Assembly: GCA_051747425.1 (NCBI GenBank) | Contig: JBNJGD010000010.1 | Coordinates: forward strand, 46,689 to 110,688 | Source of the DNA: HTCC5015 sp051747425 | GTDB taxonomy: Bacteria; Pseudomonadota; Gammaproteobacteria; HTCC5015 | DNA length: 64,000 nt | Direction of reading: 5' to 3' | Part shown: positions 24,070 to 32,289 of the stretch, piece after piece | Layout of the letters: every line of letters starts with the position of its first letter | Numbering within the stretch: position 1 is the first letter of the stretch | Notes under the pieces: model-generated | Databases searched by the model: none | What the model saw: only the letters and a program-made list of their open reading frames with translations | Told to the model about the DNA's origin: nothing | Translations under genes and position numbers: made by a program

Positions 24070-24894
24070 ATGTCGATTACTATTTATGATTCCGGCCCGG
24101 CCGATGCCGAAGTTCTCGTTTTCCTGCACGGCTATCCCGACGATTCGTCCATGTGGGATCTGCAGGTTGCCCACTTTGAAAAGCAGTACCGGTGCCTGCG
24201 TCTCGAACTTCCCAACTATGGAGACAGCATCGAAGATCCGGCGGGGTATGACTTTGAGTCGGTCACCCGCCAACTGCATGACGCCTTGACCTCTCATAGC
24301 CCGGCCCTGGCCGGGCCGTTTACCCTTATCGTCCACGACTGGGGCGCATTCTATGGCTACCTGTTTACCCGGCACTTTCCCGAGCTGGTAAAGCGACTGG
24401 TCGCTCTGGATGTCGGAGCCGCCATTAAAAAACAGCCGAATCCGATTGGCTACCTGATGATTCCTACCTACCAGCTCAGTCTGGCATTCGCTTTCGCGCT
24501 ATCGAGAATTCCGGCAGCCGGGCCTTTTCTGGGGAACATGCTAACCAAGGGCGTCCTGGCGGGGCTGGGCTTGTTCGGATCACAGTACTCCGGCCCTACA
24601 CGACGCACGCCCCTCTCACCGGTTCTGAACTATCCCTATTTTTATTTCTGGAAAGACGCCCTTACTGGCAAGTTGCCACTGTCGATGAGCCTGCCCGACA
24701 TTCCCTTTTTCTTCGGCTACGGCACACAGGGCCTCAAGAAAGTCATGATGTTTCATGATGAGAGGTGGCTGAACAAAATGGGCCGCAAAATGGGAAACAA
24801 GGTAGTGGCCTTTGAGCAATCCAGCCATTGGCTGATGCGGGATGAGCCGGAAAAACTCAACCACGAAATCGAATCGTTTTTGCAACAAAGCTAA
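24070..24894 (+). CDS. Alpha/beta hydrolase, epoxide hydrolase/dehalogenase-like
   Basis: 274 residues from the ATG at 24070 after TGGAGGTCCCC. The oxyanion motif is VFLHGYPDDSSMW and the nucleophile elbow is LIVHDWGAFYGYL, with Asp rather than Ser as nucleophile. That is the hallmark of epoxide hydrolases and haloalkane dehalogenases. A cap domain spans ~130-200, and the catalytic His is in EQSSHWLMRDEPEKLN. The substrate is unknown. It may be co-transcribed with the preceding lipoprotein gene. Confidence 0.85.
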   Translation: MSITIYDSGPADAEVLVFLHGYPDDSSMWDLQVAHFEKQYRCLRLELPNYGDSIEDPAGYDFESVTRQLHDALTSHSPALAGPFTLIVHDWGAFYGYLFTRHFPELVKRLVALDVGAAIKKQPNPIGYLMIPTYQLSLAFAFALSRIPAAGPFLGNMLTKGVLAGLGLFGSQYSGPTRRTPLSPVLNYPYFYFWKDALTGKLPLSMSLPDIPFFFGYGTQGLKKVMMFHDERWLNKMGRKMGNKVVAFEQSSHWLMRDEPEKLNHEIESFLQQS

Positions 24895-24989
24895 AAACGC
24901 CGTTTTTTGATACCGATTTAGAGCCAATCCGCACTTAAAATATCGTACTTAATTTGTTGTCAGAACCTTTCGGACAGTGAGGGATTAAA

Positions 24990-25286
24990 ATAAGATGGTT
25001 TATTGTATTCATGGCAATTACTCTGTCGGCATGTGATAACAATACATTCAGCGATTCATCTATATACTCGTTATTTGAAACATCGGAAGGTGTTGTTTAT
25101 TTGATAAACGAAAGCACCGGCGACCTGGAAACTGTCTCCCCCAAGAAAACGACTACCCTCCATAAAGGTGAAGCATTTATGGATAATGAAGGAAAGGTTT
25201 TTAAGTACCTGGGAGACGGCAAGGTTAAGCCAGCAGGCCAGGCTGATTCTCTGGCAGACAAGCACTCAGCTCAGCAAGTCAAATAA
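24990..25286 (+). CDS. Small lipoprotein with a probable non-ATG start
   Basis: The only in-frame ATG (25011) gives a signal of seven residues before the lipobox Cys, far too short. Reading upstream to an ATA at 24990, six bases after GAGGG, gives a regular lipoprotein signal: a basic RWF start, hydrophobic IVFMAITL, lipobox LSAC. There is a stop at 24978, so the start must lie between. The mature part (~80 residues) contains VYLINESTGDLETVSP and a KVFKYLGDGKV strand pair. No family recognised. The exact start, or a sequencing error, is unresolved. Confidence 0.6.
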   Translation: MRWFIVFMAITLSACDNNTFSDSSIYSLFETSEGVVYLINESTGDLETVSPKKTTTLHKGEAFMDNEGKVFKYLGDGKVKPAGQADSLADKHSAQQVK

Positions 25287-25343
25287 TCAGCGAGTGCGCT
25301 TCTTTATCCCTGTTGGCGGCATAAGCCGCTAAAGGAGTAGCCG

Positions 25344-25745
25344 ATGCTTACAGCAGTTGTTTTAAGGGCATTTTTGATTTGGGTCAGCATTCTTTTTTTA
25401 GCCATTGGCAATGGAATGCTGCGCGAATATGTACTGATACCCTGGATCGGCACTCCTGGCGCACTTGTACTGAGCGGACTGCTGCTTTCAAGCTTGATTA
25501 TTGGTGTAGCTTACCTCTCGCTTCCCTGGCTAAAAATCAGCCGTTCCATTGACCTCTGGGCCGTTGGCCTTGGCTGGCTCCTGCTTACACTGATTTTCGA
25601 GTTTTCCTTTGGCCTCTGGCAGGGCAAGTCATGGCCTGAACTGCTTGAAGCCTATGCATTCAAAGGCGGAAATATCTGGTCTGTTGTTCTCGCAGCAACG
25701 GTTTTTGCACCGCAAATTGCCGCACGGCTCAGGCGCTGGATATAA
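25344..25745 (+). CDS. Four-helix inner-membrane protein
   Basis: 133 residues, four predicted transmembrane helices: ~5-25, ~38-58, ~70-92 and ~108-128. The helix pair LWAVGLGWLLLTLIFEFSFG followed by QGKSWPELLEAYAFKGGNIW is characteristic of small uncharacterised membrane proteins in this class. The ATG follows AAAGGAGTAGCCG, a good ribosome site. Function unknown. The downstream LysE-family gene begins 45 bases after its stop. Confidence 0.78.
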   Translation: MLTAVVLRAFLIWVSILFLAIGNGMLREYVLIPWIGTPGALVLSGLLLSSLIIGVAYLSLPWLKISRSIDLWAVGLGWLLLTLIFEFSFGLWQGKSWPELLEAYAFKGGNIWSVVLAATVFAPQIAARLRRWI

Positions 25746-25789
25746 TTGGTCGCTTAAGCACTCTTCCTTTTTAAATACCCAAATTCACC

Positions 25790-26407
25790 ATGAGTCTTCT
25801 TGATATAGCAGGTTTGTTTGCCGTGATGACGACTTTGGCGCTGGTTCCCAGCGCCAGCGTTGCCCTGGTTGTGGCTCGGTCATCGACCGCCGGGTTCCGG
25901 AATGGCGGCGCAGTAACGGCCGGCATCGTCGTGGGCGATCTCGTTTTTGTCTTTCTAGCCGTTCTTGGGATGGCAGTATTGGCTGATGTAATGGGCAGCC
26001 TGTTTTTGGTTTTGAGGTATTTTGCCGGCGCGTACCTGATCTGGTTTGGCATCAGCGTTTTGAGATCGCGGCCTTCATTGCCAACCGAGACTTCCGCCCA
26101 GTCCGGCTCAACACTGGCGGCCAGTTTTCTTTCAGGCCTAATACTCACCCTGGGTGATGTGAAGGCCATACTGTTCTATGCCAGCCTGTTTCCCGCTTTT
26201 GTCGACCTGGCCACCATTCGTCCAATGGATGTCGCCACCATTGTGATTGTGACTACCATCACTGTGGGTGGCGTTAAACTGGGCTACGCCTACTCGGCAG
26301 TGAGAATCGTATCGTTTACCAAAGGACTCAAGGCTGAACGCGCTGCCAAAGTGACGGCTGGTGGTTTTATGGTGGGCGCTGGTGCGTACCTAATCACCAA
26401 AGCATAG
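25790..26407 (+). CDS. LysE/RhtB family amino-acid exporter
   Basis: 205 residues, about six transmembrane helices. The N-terminal half has the RhtB/LysE pattern: PSASVALVVARSSTAGFRNGGAVTAGIVVGDLVFVFLAVLG, then RYFAGAYLIWFGISVLRS. Known members export amino acids or homoserine lactones across the inner membrane; the substrate here is unknown. The C-terminal FMVGAGAYLI is normal. It is followed by a strong bidirectional terminator. Confidence 0.9.
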   Translation: MSLLDIAGLFAVMTTLALVPSASVALVVARSSTAGFRNGGAVTAGIVVGDLVFVFLAVLGMAVLADVMGSLFLVLRYFAGAYLIWFGISVLRSRPSLPTETSAQSGSTLAASFLSGLILTLGDVKAILFYASLFPAFVDLATIRPMDVATIVIVTTITVGGVKLGYAYSAVRIVSFTKGLKAERAAKVTAGGFMVGAGAYLITKA

Positions 26408-26461
26408 CAGGGCAAGGCGTTTAAGGCTTGTCTCTGCCCTCAGCTATCGGACTTCCAACAA

Positions 26462-26485
26462 AAAACCCCGGGTATCCGGGGTTTT
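26462..26485. terminator. Bidirectional terminator
   Basis: Perfect 10-bp stem AAAACCCCGG / CCGGGGTTTT with a GTAT loop, between the convergent LysE-family and repeat-lipoprotein genes. Confidence 0.9.
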
Positions 26486-26511
26486 GCGTTCACTGTTTGC
26501 ACGCGTCCAAT

Positions 26512-28356
26512 CTATTCAAACCGGTTGGCGTAAATGTAATAGGAAGAATTGCGCGTTTCGCTGTTGTATGTAATTCGACTCCAGAGGGCGATGGCATTGC
26601 CTGAAGGATCAAGGGCGATTTGCGGGCTTCTGACCTCTCCACTATTTTGCTCTATCGGCCCAGGCGTACTCCAGCTGTCATTGACCGTGGAGAAACGGCT
26701 GCTGTAAATGTCGTCGCCGTCTTGCACCCAAACCACAATAACATTGCCTGATGGGTCAACCACCATTTGGGGCGAATAGGCACTGTCGCTGCTGCTTTCT
26801 ATCGGCTCGGCTGTGCCCCAGCTGCCATCAGAAAAACGGTTGGCGTACAGATTGCTGTCGATGGAGGTTCCCCAATCAATCTGCTGCCAGACTGCGATAA
26901 CATTGTCTGACGCGTCGACAGCGACTTGAATGGCGGGTGGATTAATATCTATCCCGTCGGCGTCGGGGTTGATCACTTCAGCGCTCCCCCATCCACTGTC
27001 AACAGAGAAGCGATTGGCGTGGATGTACTCTCTATCGCTGCTATCCTTTTGCCCCCAAACTGCGATGGCACTCCCCGATGAATCAACAGCAATTTTGGGG
27101 TCTCTTGCATCACCGCTGCCAGACTCAATCAATTCGGCCGTTCCCCAACTGCCATCAGTGGCGATGAAGCGGTTGGCGTAGATATCGTCGATAGTGCCAT
27201 CGCGCTGCCTCCAGACCACAATGGCATTGCCTGACTCATCCACATCGATTTGGGCGTCCGCTGCATTACCGCCAGTAACATTGATCTTCTCGCGTGCACT
27301 CCAGCTATCACTGTCAGCCGAGTAGCGCTTGGCGTAGATGTCGATGATGTCGTTTTCCTCTCGCCGCCAAACCGCAATGATATTGCCTGAGGAATCAATA
27401 GCGATCTTGGGCTTACCGGCATATTCGTCGCTGTTCTCTATCTGTTCGGCGGCGCCCCACTGCCCTGTATCGGCAGAGAAACGGCTGGCGTAAAGGTTGT
27501 ACTCCCAGTTGCCAGCTTGCTTCCAAACGGCAATAGCATCGCCTGAAGCGTCAAAAACCACCTCCGGATCGTATGTACCTTCTTTGCTTCCGATTAGCTC
27601 TGTGCTACCCCAAATTCCATTGTCAGCATCAAATCGAATGGCATAGATTTGGTCGTAGCTATCCCAGACCGCGATGGCATTGCCTGAGTGATCCGCTGCA
27701 ATTTGGAGGTCGTTTGAAGTGCCACTGTTAATCTCCCCGGACGAGCGCCAGTAGCGACAAAGTACCTCGACATTGTCTACATCGTCGCCCGCCACGGTAC
27801 CGCTGGCATTATCCAGTGAGCAGAGCTGCTGATCCGGATTGCCGACAATGCTGACCTGGTAGGCGCTGACATCTTCCAGAGCCGTGGGGAATTCAAAGCT
27901 GGTGCCTGCCACTTCCAGTGTGTCGGCGCCGTTGTTGGCCAACTCCAGGCCGTCGTTCTTCAGGCCGGTGACCGTACCACCGATGGTGTAGAGCTCGATG
28001 CAGATCACTTCGATATTGCTGACATTAGTACCGGAGACGGTGCCGCTGGCATTTTCCAGTGTGCAGCGCTGCTTGTCCGGGTTGCTGACAATGCTGACCT
28101 GGTAACTGTTGCCGTCTTCCAGAGCCGTGGAAAATTCAAAGCGAGCACCCGATACCTCCAGAGTTTCGGACTCATTGACGGTCAACTCCAGGCCATCGCT
28201 CTCCAGGCCGGTGATCGTTCCGCCAATGGTATAGCTGGGCTGTTCAATGGATTCCTGAACATCGGATGGGGAGTCATCACAAGCAGTCAAGCTCAACAGG
28301 GTGACGGTCAGGCAGGCGATAAGGCCCAGTGATAAGGTTCGCTGGTTATTGACCAT
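26512..28356 (-). CDS. Repeat-rich surface lipoprotein (beta-propeller-like)
   Basis: 614 residues from the ATG at 28356 (AGGA site upstream). The lipobox is SLTAC. Two N-terminal ~70-residue repeats begin YTIGGT(I/V)TGL and contain YQVSIV.NPD...C, each with two cysteines. About seven or eight ~55-60-residue repeats follow, of the form IAVD.SGNAIAVW.Q..G..DIYANRFS...G.WG.AE.I. Such tandem strands suggest a beta-propeller. Probably exposed at the surface or in the periplasm; ligand unknown. Confidence 0.82.
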   Translation of the reverse strand: MVNNQRTLSLGLIACLTVTLLSLTACDDSPSDVQESIEQPSYTIGGTITGLESDGLELTVNESETLEVSGARFEFSTALEDGNSYQVSIVSNPDKQRCTLENASGTVSGTNVSNIEVICIELYTIGGTVTGLKNDGLELANNGADTLEVAGTSFEFPTALEDVSAYQVSIVGNPDQQLCSLDNASGTVAGDDVDNVEVLCRYWRSSGEINSGTSNDLQIAADHSGNAIAVWDSYDQIYAIRFDADNGIWGSTELIGSKEGTYDPEVVFDASGDAIAVWKQAGNWEYNLYASRFSADTGQWGAAEQIENSDEYAGKPKIAIDSSGNIIAVWRREENDIIDIYAKRYSADSDSWSAREKINVTGGNAADAQIDVDESGNAIVVWRQRDGTIDDIYANRFIATDGSWGTAELIESGSGDARDPKIAVDSSGSAIAVWGQKDSSDREYIHANRFSVDSGWGSAEVINPDADGIDINPPAIQVAVDASDNVIAVWQQIDWGTSIDSNLYANRFSDGSWGTAEPIESSSDSAYSPQMVVDPSGNVIVVWVQDGDDIYSSRFSTVNDSWSTPGPIEQNSGEVRSPQIALDPSGNAIALWSRITYNSETRNSSYYIYANRFE

Positions 28357-28583
28357 GGGATTATTCCTGTTCTTTTTTTGTGGGTGGCAGCTTTTGGCAC
28401 TGGCTTTATAGTGGGTGGGGCCCGGCATCCTACCAAACTGCTTACCTGTTTCAAGTTACCTTCCCCCGGCAAACAAGCCTGACAGACGCGATGGCTGAAA
28501 GGCGCCATCTGTGCGGCAGGCTGGCGTCTGTCCCGGTGGCGCCCGTGTTAGGCTAATTCTATATTCGGCAGGGAAATAATAAA

Positions 28584-29036
28584 TTGAACACAGCCGGGAT
28601 AATTAAACGCAATAATGTGATCTGCATCGGCGAGGGTGAGCGCACTCTTGTGCTGGCGCATGGCTTTGGTTGTGATCAGAATATGTGGCGCTTTATGGCA
28701 CCGGCACTGGTGGAAGATTATCGCATTGTGCTGTTCAACTATGTGGGCTTTGGCGCTTCCGATGTTTCGGCCTTTGAGCTTGCGGATCTGGAGGAACTGC
28801 TGGATCTGATGGACAAAAACCTCATCGGCTGGGCGCAGTACCTGGCTCTGCTGGTGGCGGGCGGCCCTGCAATCAGCGACATCCAGGTTGAGGACACCGG
28901 AGTGACCGTCAGCATCGGCGTCGCCACCGACCGCTCCCGACGCGACTTCGACGCCCTCTTCCAGAAAGTGGATCAAGCCATGTACCAGGCAAAGGACGCG
29001 GGGCGAAACACCACTTGCACCCTCGAAATGGCCTGA
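28584..29036 (+). pseudogene. Remnant joining RsbQ-like hydrolase pieces to a GGDEF C-terminus
   Basis: A 150-codon open frame (TTG start). Residues ~1-62 match the start of RsbQ-type hydrolases (LVLAHGFGCDQNMWRFMAPAL, FNYVGFGASD). Residues ~68-88 (ELLDLMDKNLIGWAQYLA) match a segment that lies about 75 residues further on in RsbQ, so the nucleophile region is missing. Residues ~95-150 (VTVSIGVATDRS.., VDQAMYQAKDAGRNTT) are the end of a GGDEF domain lacking the GGDEF motif itself. It looks like a decayed rsbQ plus diguanylate-cyclase pair joined in frame by deletions. No function expected. Confidence 0.8.
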
Positions 29037-29182
29037 TATTCAATATGTATCATTTACCGCACCCAGAAGAATCAGGTTCTCATATTGGTCCCGGCCGTCC
29101 TCGCATTTCCAGGCTGGGACATTGAGCGCGAATCAGCCGCATAAAGTTGACACCCGATTCCGGATTGGTGGATGGTGTCGTT

Positions 29183-30175
29183 ATGGCCGGGCATACAAAT
29201 AACAAGAGCAGTGGTGGTGGCGATTCTCGCCTGCGTACAGAGACACTGGCAGATGCCGGTGCACAGGCCCGGGCACAGGACTGGCTCGACTTCGATTGTT
29301 TCCAGATTGAGCGGGGCGCCTACGCCGGTCAGATATCGCGTCTCGACCTGGGTGGTTTGCATCTGGTGCGCGAGCAACAGGATCGCGCCGTCTACAAGCT
29401 GGGGCACATGCCTGCCGGTCGCTGCACAGTCTCCATTCTGATCAACGCGGGGTCGTCCGCGCGCTTCATGCAGCACATCAGCGAACGGTGGCGGGACCTT
29501 TTTCTTCTGCCCGGCGATGTGGACTTTGACCTGCTGGTTCCCGCCGATTGTCAAACATTGTATGTCTCGCTGGATCAGGACAAGCTCCTGGCGCGCGGCC
29601 GGGCAATGGATCCAGAGCAATGGTCGCAAAACCCTGACCGCTTGCAGTGTTTGGGTGAGGCGGGGCGCCGGGCCTTCATCCAGGCGGCCGGAGTGGTTGA
29701 GGCGGCGGCCGCAGCCGGTCACATCAGTGATGCCGGCCAGATGGAGCGCCTGCTCAGCGACGAAATCCTGATGGCAATGCACACAGGCAATGCCGACTTC
29801 GCCCATAGCAGCTCCGGCCCGCCCATTCGCCGCCGCCGCTTGCAAATCCTGCGTGCCGCCCACGACTACATCGTTCAAGCGCTGGAGGATGGCTACACAC
29901 CGGGTATTGCGGACATCTGCACACAAGTGGGTGCTGCGGAGCGCACGCTTCAATATTGTTTCCGGGATCTTTTACAAATGACGCCGGTGGCCTACCTCAG
30001 AATCCTCCGCCTCAACCGGGTCCGCGCCGAACTGCGGGACCCACCCGACTCCGACACAACAATCACGCAAGCCGCCTTGCGTTTTGGTTTCGTCCACGCT
30101 GGACAATTCTCCCGGGATTACCGCCTGCATTTTGACGAGAGTCCGTCAGTGACTCTGGCGCAGGCAAACCGGTAG
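29183..30175 (+). CDS. AraC-family transcriptional regulator
   Basis: About 330 residues from the ATG at 29183; an in-frame TTG at 29147 is an alternative. A ~220-residue N-terminal sensor domain of unknown ligand is followed by the C-terminal double HTH (PGIADICTQVGAAERTLQYCFRDLLQMTPVAYLRILRLNRVRAELR, then ITQAALRFGFVHAGQFSRDYRLHFDESPS). Layout and the helix pattern recall EutR-like regulators. It follows the rsbQ remnant and precedes the FG-GAP lipoprotein gene on the same strand, which it could control. Confidence 0.88.
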   Translation: MAGHTNNKSSGGGDSRLRTETLADAGAQARAQDWLDFDCFQIERGAYAGQISRLDLGGLHLVREQQDRAVYKLGHMPAGRCTVSILINAGSSARFMQHISERWRDLFLLPGDVDFDLLVPADCQTLYVSLDQDKLLARGRAMDPEQWSQNPDRLQCLGEAGRRAFIQAAGVVEAAAAAGHISDAGQMERLLSDEILMAMHTGNADFAHSSSGPPIRRRRLQILRAAHDYIVQALEDGYTPGIADICTQVGAAERTLQYCFRDLLQMTPVAYLRILRLNRVRAELRDPPDSDTTITQAALRFGFVHAGQFSRDYRLHFDESPSVTLAQANR

Positions 30176-30277
30176 GGAGCTCTTTTCCGGGCAATTCTGC
30201 GGAAATCTGATAGCCAGCGGGAGGCGCCATCGCAATACTCGGGTCATGAAAAAAGCCATCCTCAGGAGGAACCGTCC

Positions 30278-32155
30278 ATGACCCGCTCTATTTTTCGACA
30301 CGCTCCCACTCCCCTGCTCGCGATCGCAGGCTTGAGTGCCATCCTTGCCGCCTGTAGCAGTGGTGGCAGCGGCAGTGACAGCCACTCCAACACAGACACC
30401 GAAAACCCCGACAAGAATTCGGTAGCCATCAGTGGCACCACACTGGCGGTCGGCAACGAGCCCAAAATTATCGATGTCAGCTGGCAGGTCGACAAGGGCG
30501 AGGACAAAATTGAAGGTTACCGCCTGGAGGTCAACCCGGATGGCGCATCGGGCTTTACCACCGTGGAGGGAGCGGATGCCATCGAAGACACTTCCTACAG
30601 TTTCTCCGTTCCCGTGCATCTTGCCGATCTCGTCAATGCCAGCTACCGCGTGGTGGCCGTGGATGGCGAAAGCAACGAACTCGCCGCTGACGACGCCGTT
30701 GCCTTGCTGGGGAATGTGACCGGGGAGGACCTTACCGGTTACTTCGCGGCTGGAATCTCGGAGGGGGACAGGACCGGCAACGCGATTGCAGTCAGTGGAG
30801 ACGGTCGCACCATCGCTGTCGCAACAACCAATGAGGGTGGTGACGGTGAGGGTGTGAACCCGTCGGTGAATGAAAACTTCTCACAAGCGGGTGCCGTCTA
30901 TGTGTTCCATCGTGGCGACGATGGTCGCTGGGGCGACCCGGATTACATCAAGTCGACCCACAATGACAACGGGGACAAATTCGGCTCCGGCGGACTGGCA
31001 TTGAATGCCGAAGGGAATACCCTGGCTGTCGGGGCGACCTGGACAGACGGCAGCGGTACCGGCGTGGACCCCGCCCACGATAACGACGCGGTTGACGCGG
31101 GTGCAGTCTATGTCTACACCCGCGACGATGCCGGCACCTGGGCCCACCAGAGCTATATCAAGGCAACCAATTCGGAAGCTGGCGATGAGTTCGGGAATAG
31201 TCCCGCTCTGAGCGCAAGCGGCGATACGCTGGCCGTATCGGCCACTGAGGAAGCAGGTAGCGGCGAGGGTGTCGATGCAACATTCGACAACAACGCACCC
31301 GGCGCCGGCGCCGTGTATGTCTACAGCCGGGATGGCGCGGGTGACTGGAGTCCCCAGAGTTACATCAAGGCCGCCAACACGAGCGCAGGAGACAGCTTCG
31401 GCAGTGCGATCGACCTGAGCGACGATGGCGACACCCTCGCCGTGGGGGCACGCACCGAAAATGGCAGTGGTGAAGGCGTCGATCCGGCCTCTGACGACGC
31501 TCTGAACAACGCCGGCTCAGCCTATATCTACACGCGCGACAATGGCGGTAACTGGAGTCCGCAGAGCTATATCAAGTCGACCAATGGCGGTGATAACGAT
31601 CAATTCGGTACGGCGATCGCACTGGATGCGACGGGCGATACACTGGCCGTCACCGCATTGAGCGAGGACGGTGATGGTACCGGTGTAGATCCGGATGCAA
31701 ATAACGCAATCAGTCTTGCCGGCGCGGCCTACCTCTATACGCGCGACGATGCGGGCAACTGGAGCATGAAACACTATATCAAGGCCACCAATACGGGTAA
31801 CGGCGACCGCTTCGGCGTGTCGATCGCCCTGGATGGGGACGGCGAGACACTGGTCGTTGGCGCAAGGTCCGAGGAGGGCAGCGGGACTGGCATTGATCCA
31901 TCCGATGACAATGCGGCCAACCAGGCTGGCGCCGCCTATGTGTATATCCTTGGTTCTGCGGACACCTGGAAGGCGCATCGCTATATCAAGGCACCGAACA
32001 CCGATGCAGACGATTATTTCGGCAGAGCCGTCGCACTCGATGCAAGCGGTGAAACGCTTGCCATTACGGCACCTCTGGAGGACGGCAGCGGCACCGGAAT
32101 CAATCCACCCGATGACAATAATGGCAATAACAACGGCGCGTTCTATCTCTACTAA
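30278..32155 (+). CDS. FG-GAP-like repeat lipoprotein
   Basis: 625 residues from the ATG after CTCAGGAGGAACC. The lipobox is ILAAC (Cys25), followed by a Gly/Ser linker and an FN3-like ~95-residue region. Seven ~65-residue repeats follow, of the form GDRFG.SIALDGDGETLVVGA..E.GSGTGI.P.DDNA...GAAYVY.RD..G.W..Q.YIK..N. This matches integrin-alpha-like beta-propeller blades (FG..VAL, AVGA). Probably a seven-bladed calcium-binding propeller at the cell surface, with a role in adhesion or binding by analogy only. Confidence 0.87.
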   Translation: MTRSIFRHAPTPLLAIAGLSAILAACSSGGSGSDSHSNTDTENPDKNSVAISGTTLAVGNEPKIIDVSWQVDKGEDKIEGYRLEVNPDGASGFTTVEGADAIEDTSYSFSVPVHLADLVNASYRVVAVDGESNELAADDAVALLGNVTGEDLTGYFAAGISEGDRTGNAIAVSGDGRTIAVATTNEGGDGEGVNPSVNENFSQAGAVYVFHRGDDGRWGDPDYIKSTHNDNGDKFGSGGLALNAEGNTLAVGATWTDGSGTGVDPAHDNDAVDAGAVYVYTRDDAGTWAHQSYIKATNSEAGDEFGNSPALSASGDTLAVSATEEAGSGEGVDATFDNNAPGAGAVYVYSRDGAGDWSPQSYIKAANTSAGDSFGSAIDLSDDGDTLAVGARTENGSGEGVDPASDDALNNAGSAYIYTRDNGGNWSPQSYIKSTNGGDNDQFGTAIALDATGDTLAVTALSEDGDGTGVDPDANNAISLAGAAYLYTRDDAGNWSMKHYIKATNTGNGDRFGVSIALDGDGETLVVGARSEEGSGTGIDPSDDNAANQAGAAYVYILGSADTWKAHRYIKAPNTDADDYFGRAVALDASGETLAITAPLEDGSGTGINPPDDNNGNNNGAFYLY

Positions 32156-32242
32156 TACAACCTGGATTTAAACGCAGTACAGCAATGACTGCCTGATTGG
32201 ACTCTCTATTGCGTGGGGAGAAATACAGAGGCGGGATCGAAA

Positions 32243-32267
32243 GAGGCGCTTCATAGTGAAGCGCCTC
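32243..32267 (-). terminator. Hairpin after the TonB-dependent receptor gene
   Basis: Perfect stem GAGGCGCTTCA / TGAAGCGCCTC with a TAG loop, 23 bases past the receptor stop. The T-run on the minus side is short (TTTC), so termination is probable rather than certain. Confidence 0.6.
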
Positions 32268-32289
32268 AACGATGGTCGGTCGATCAGAC

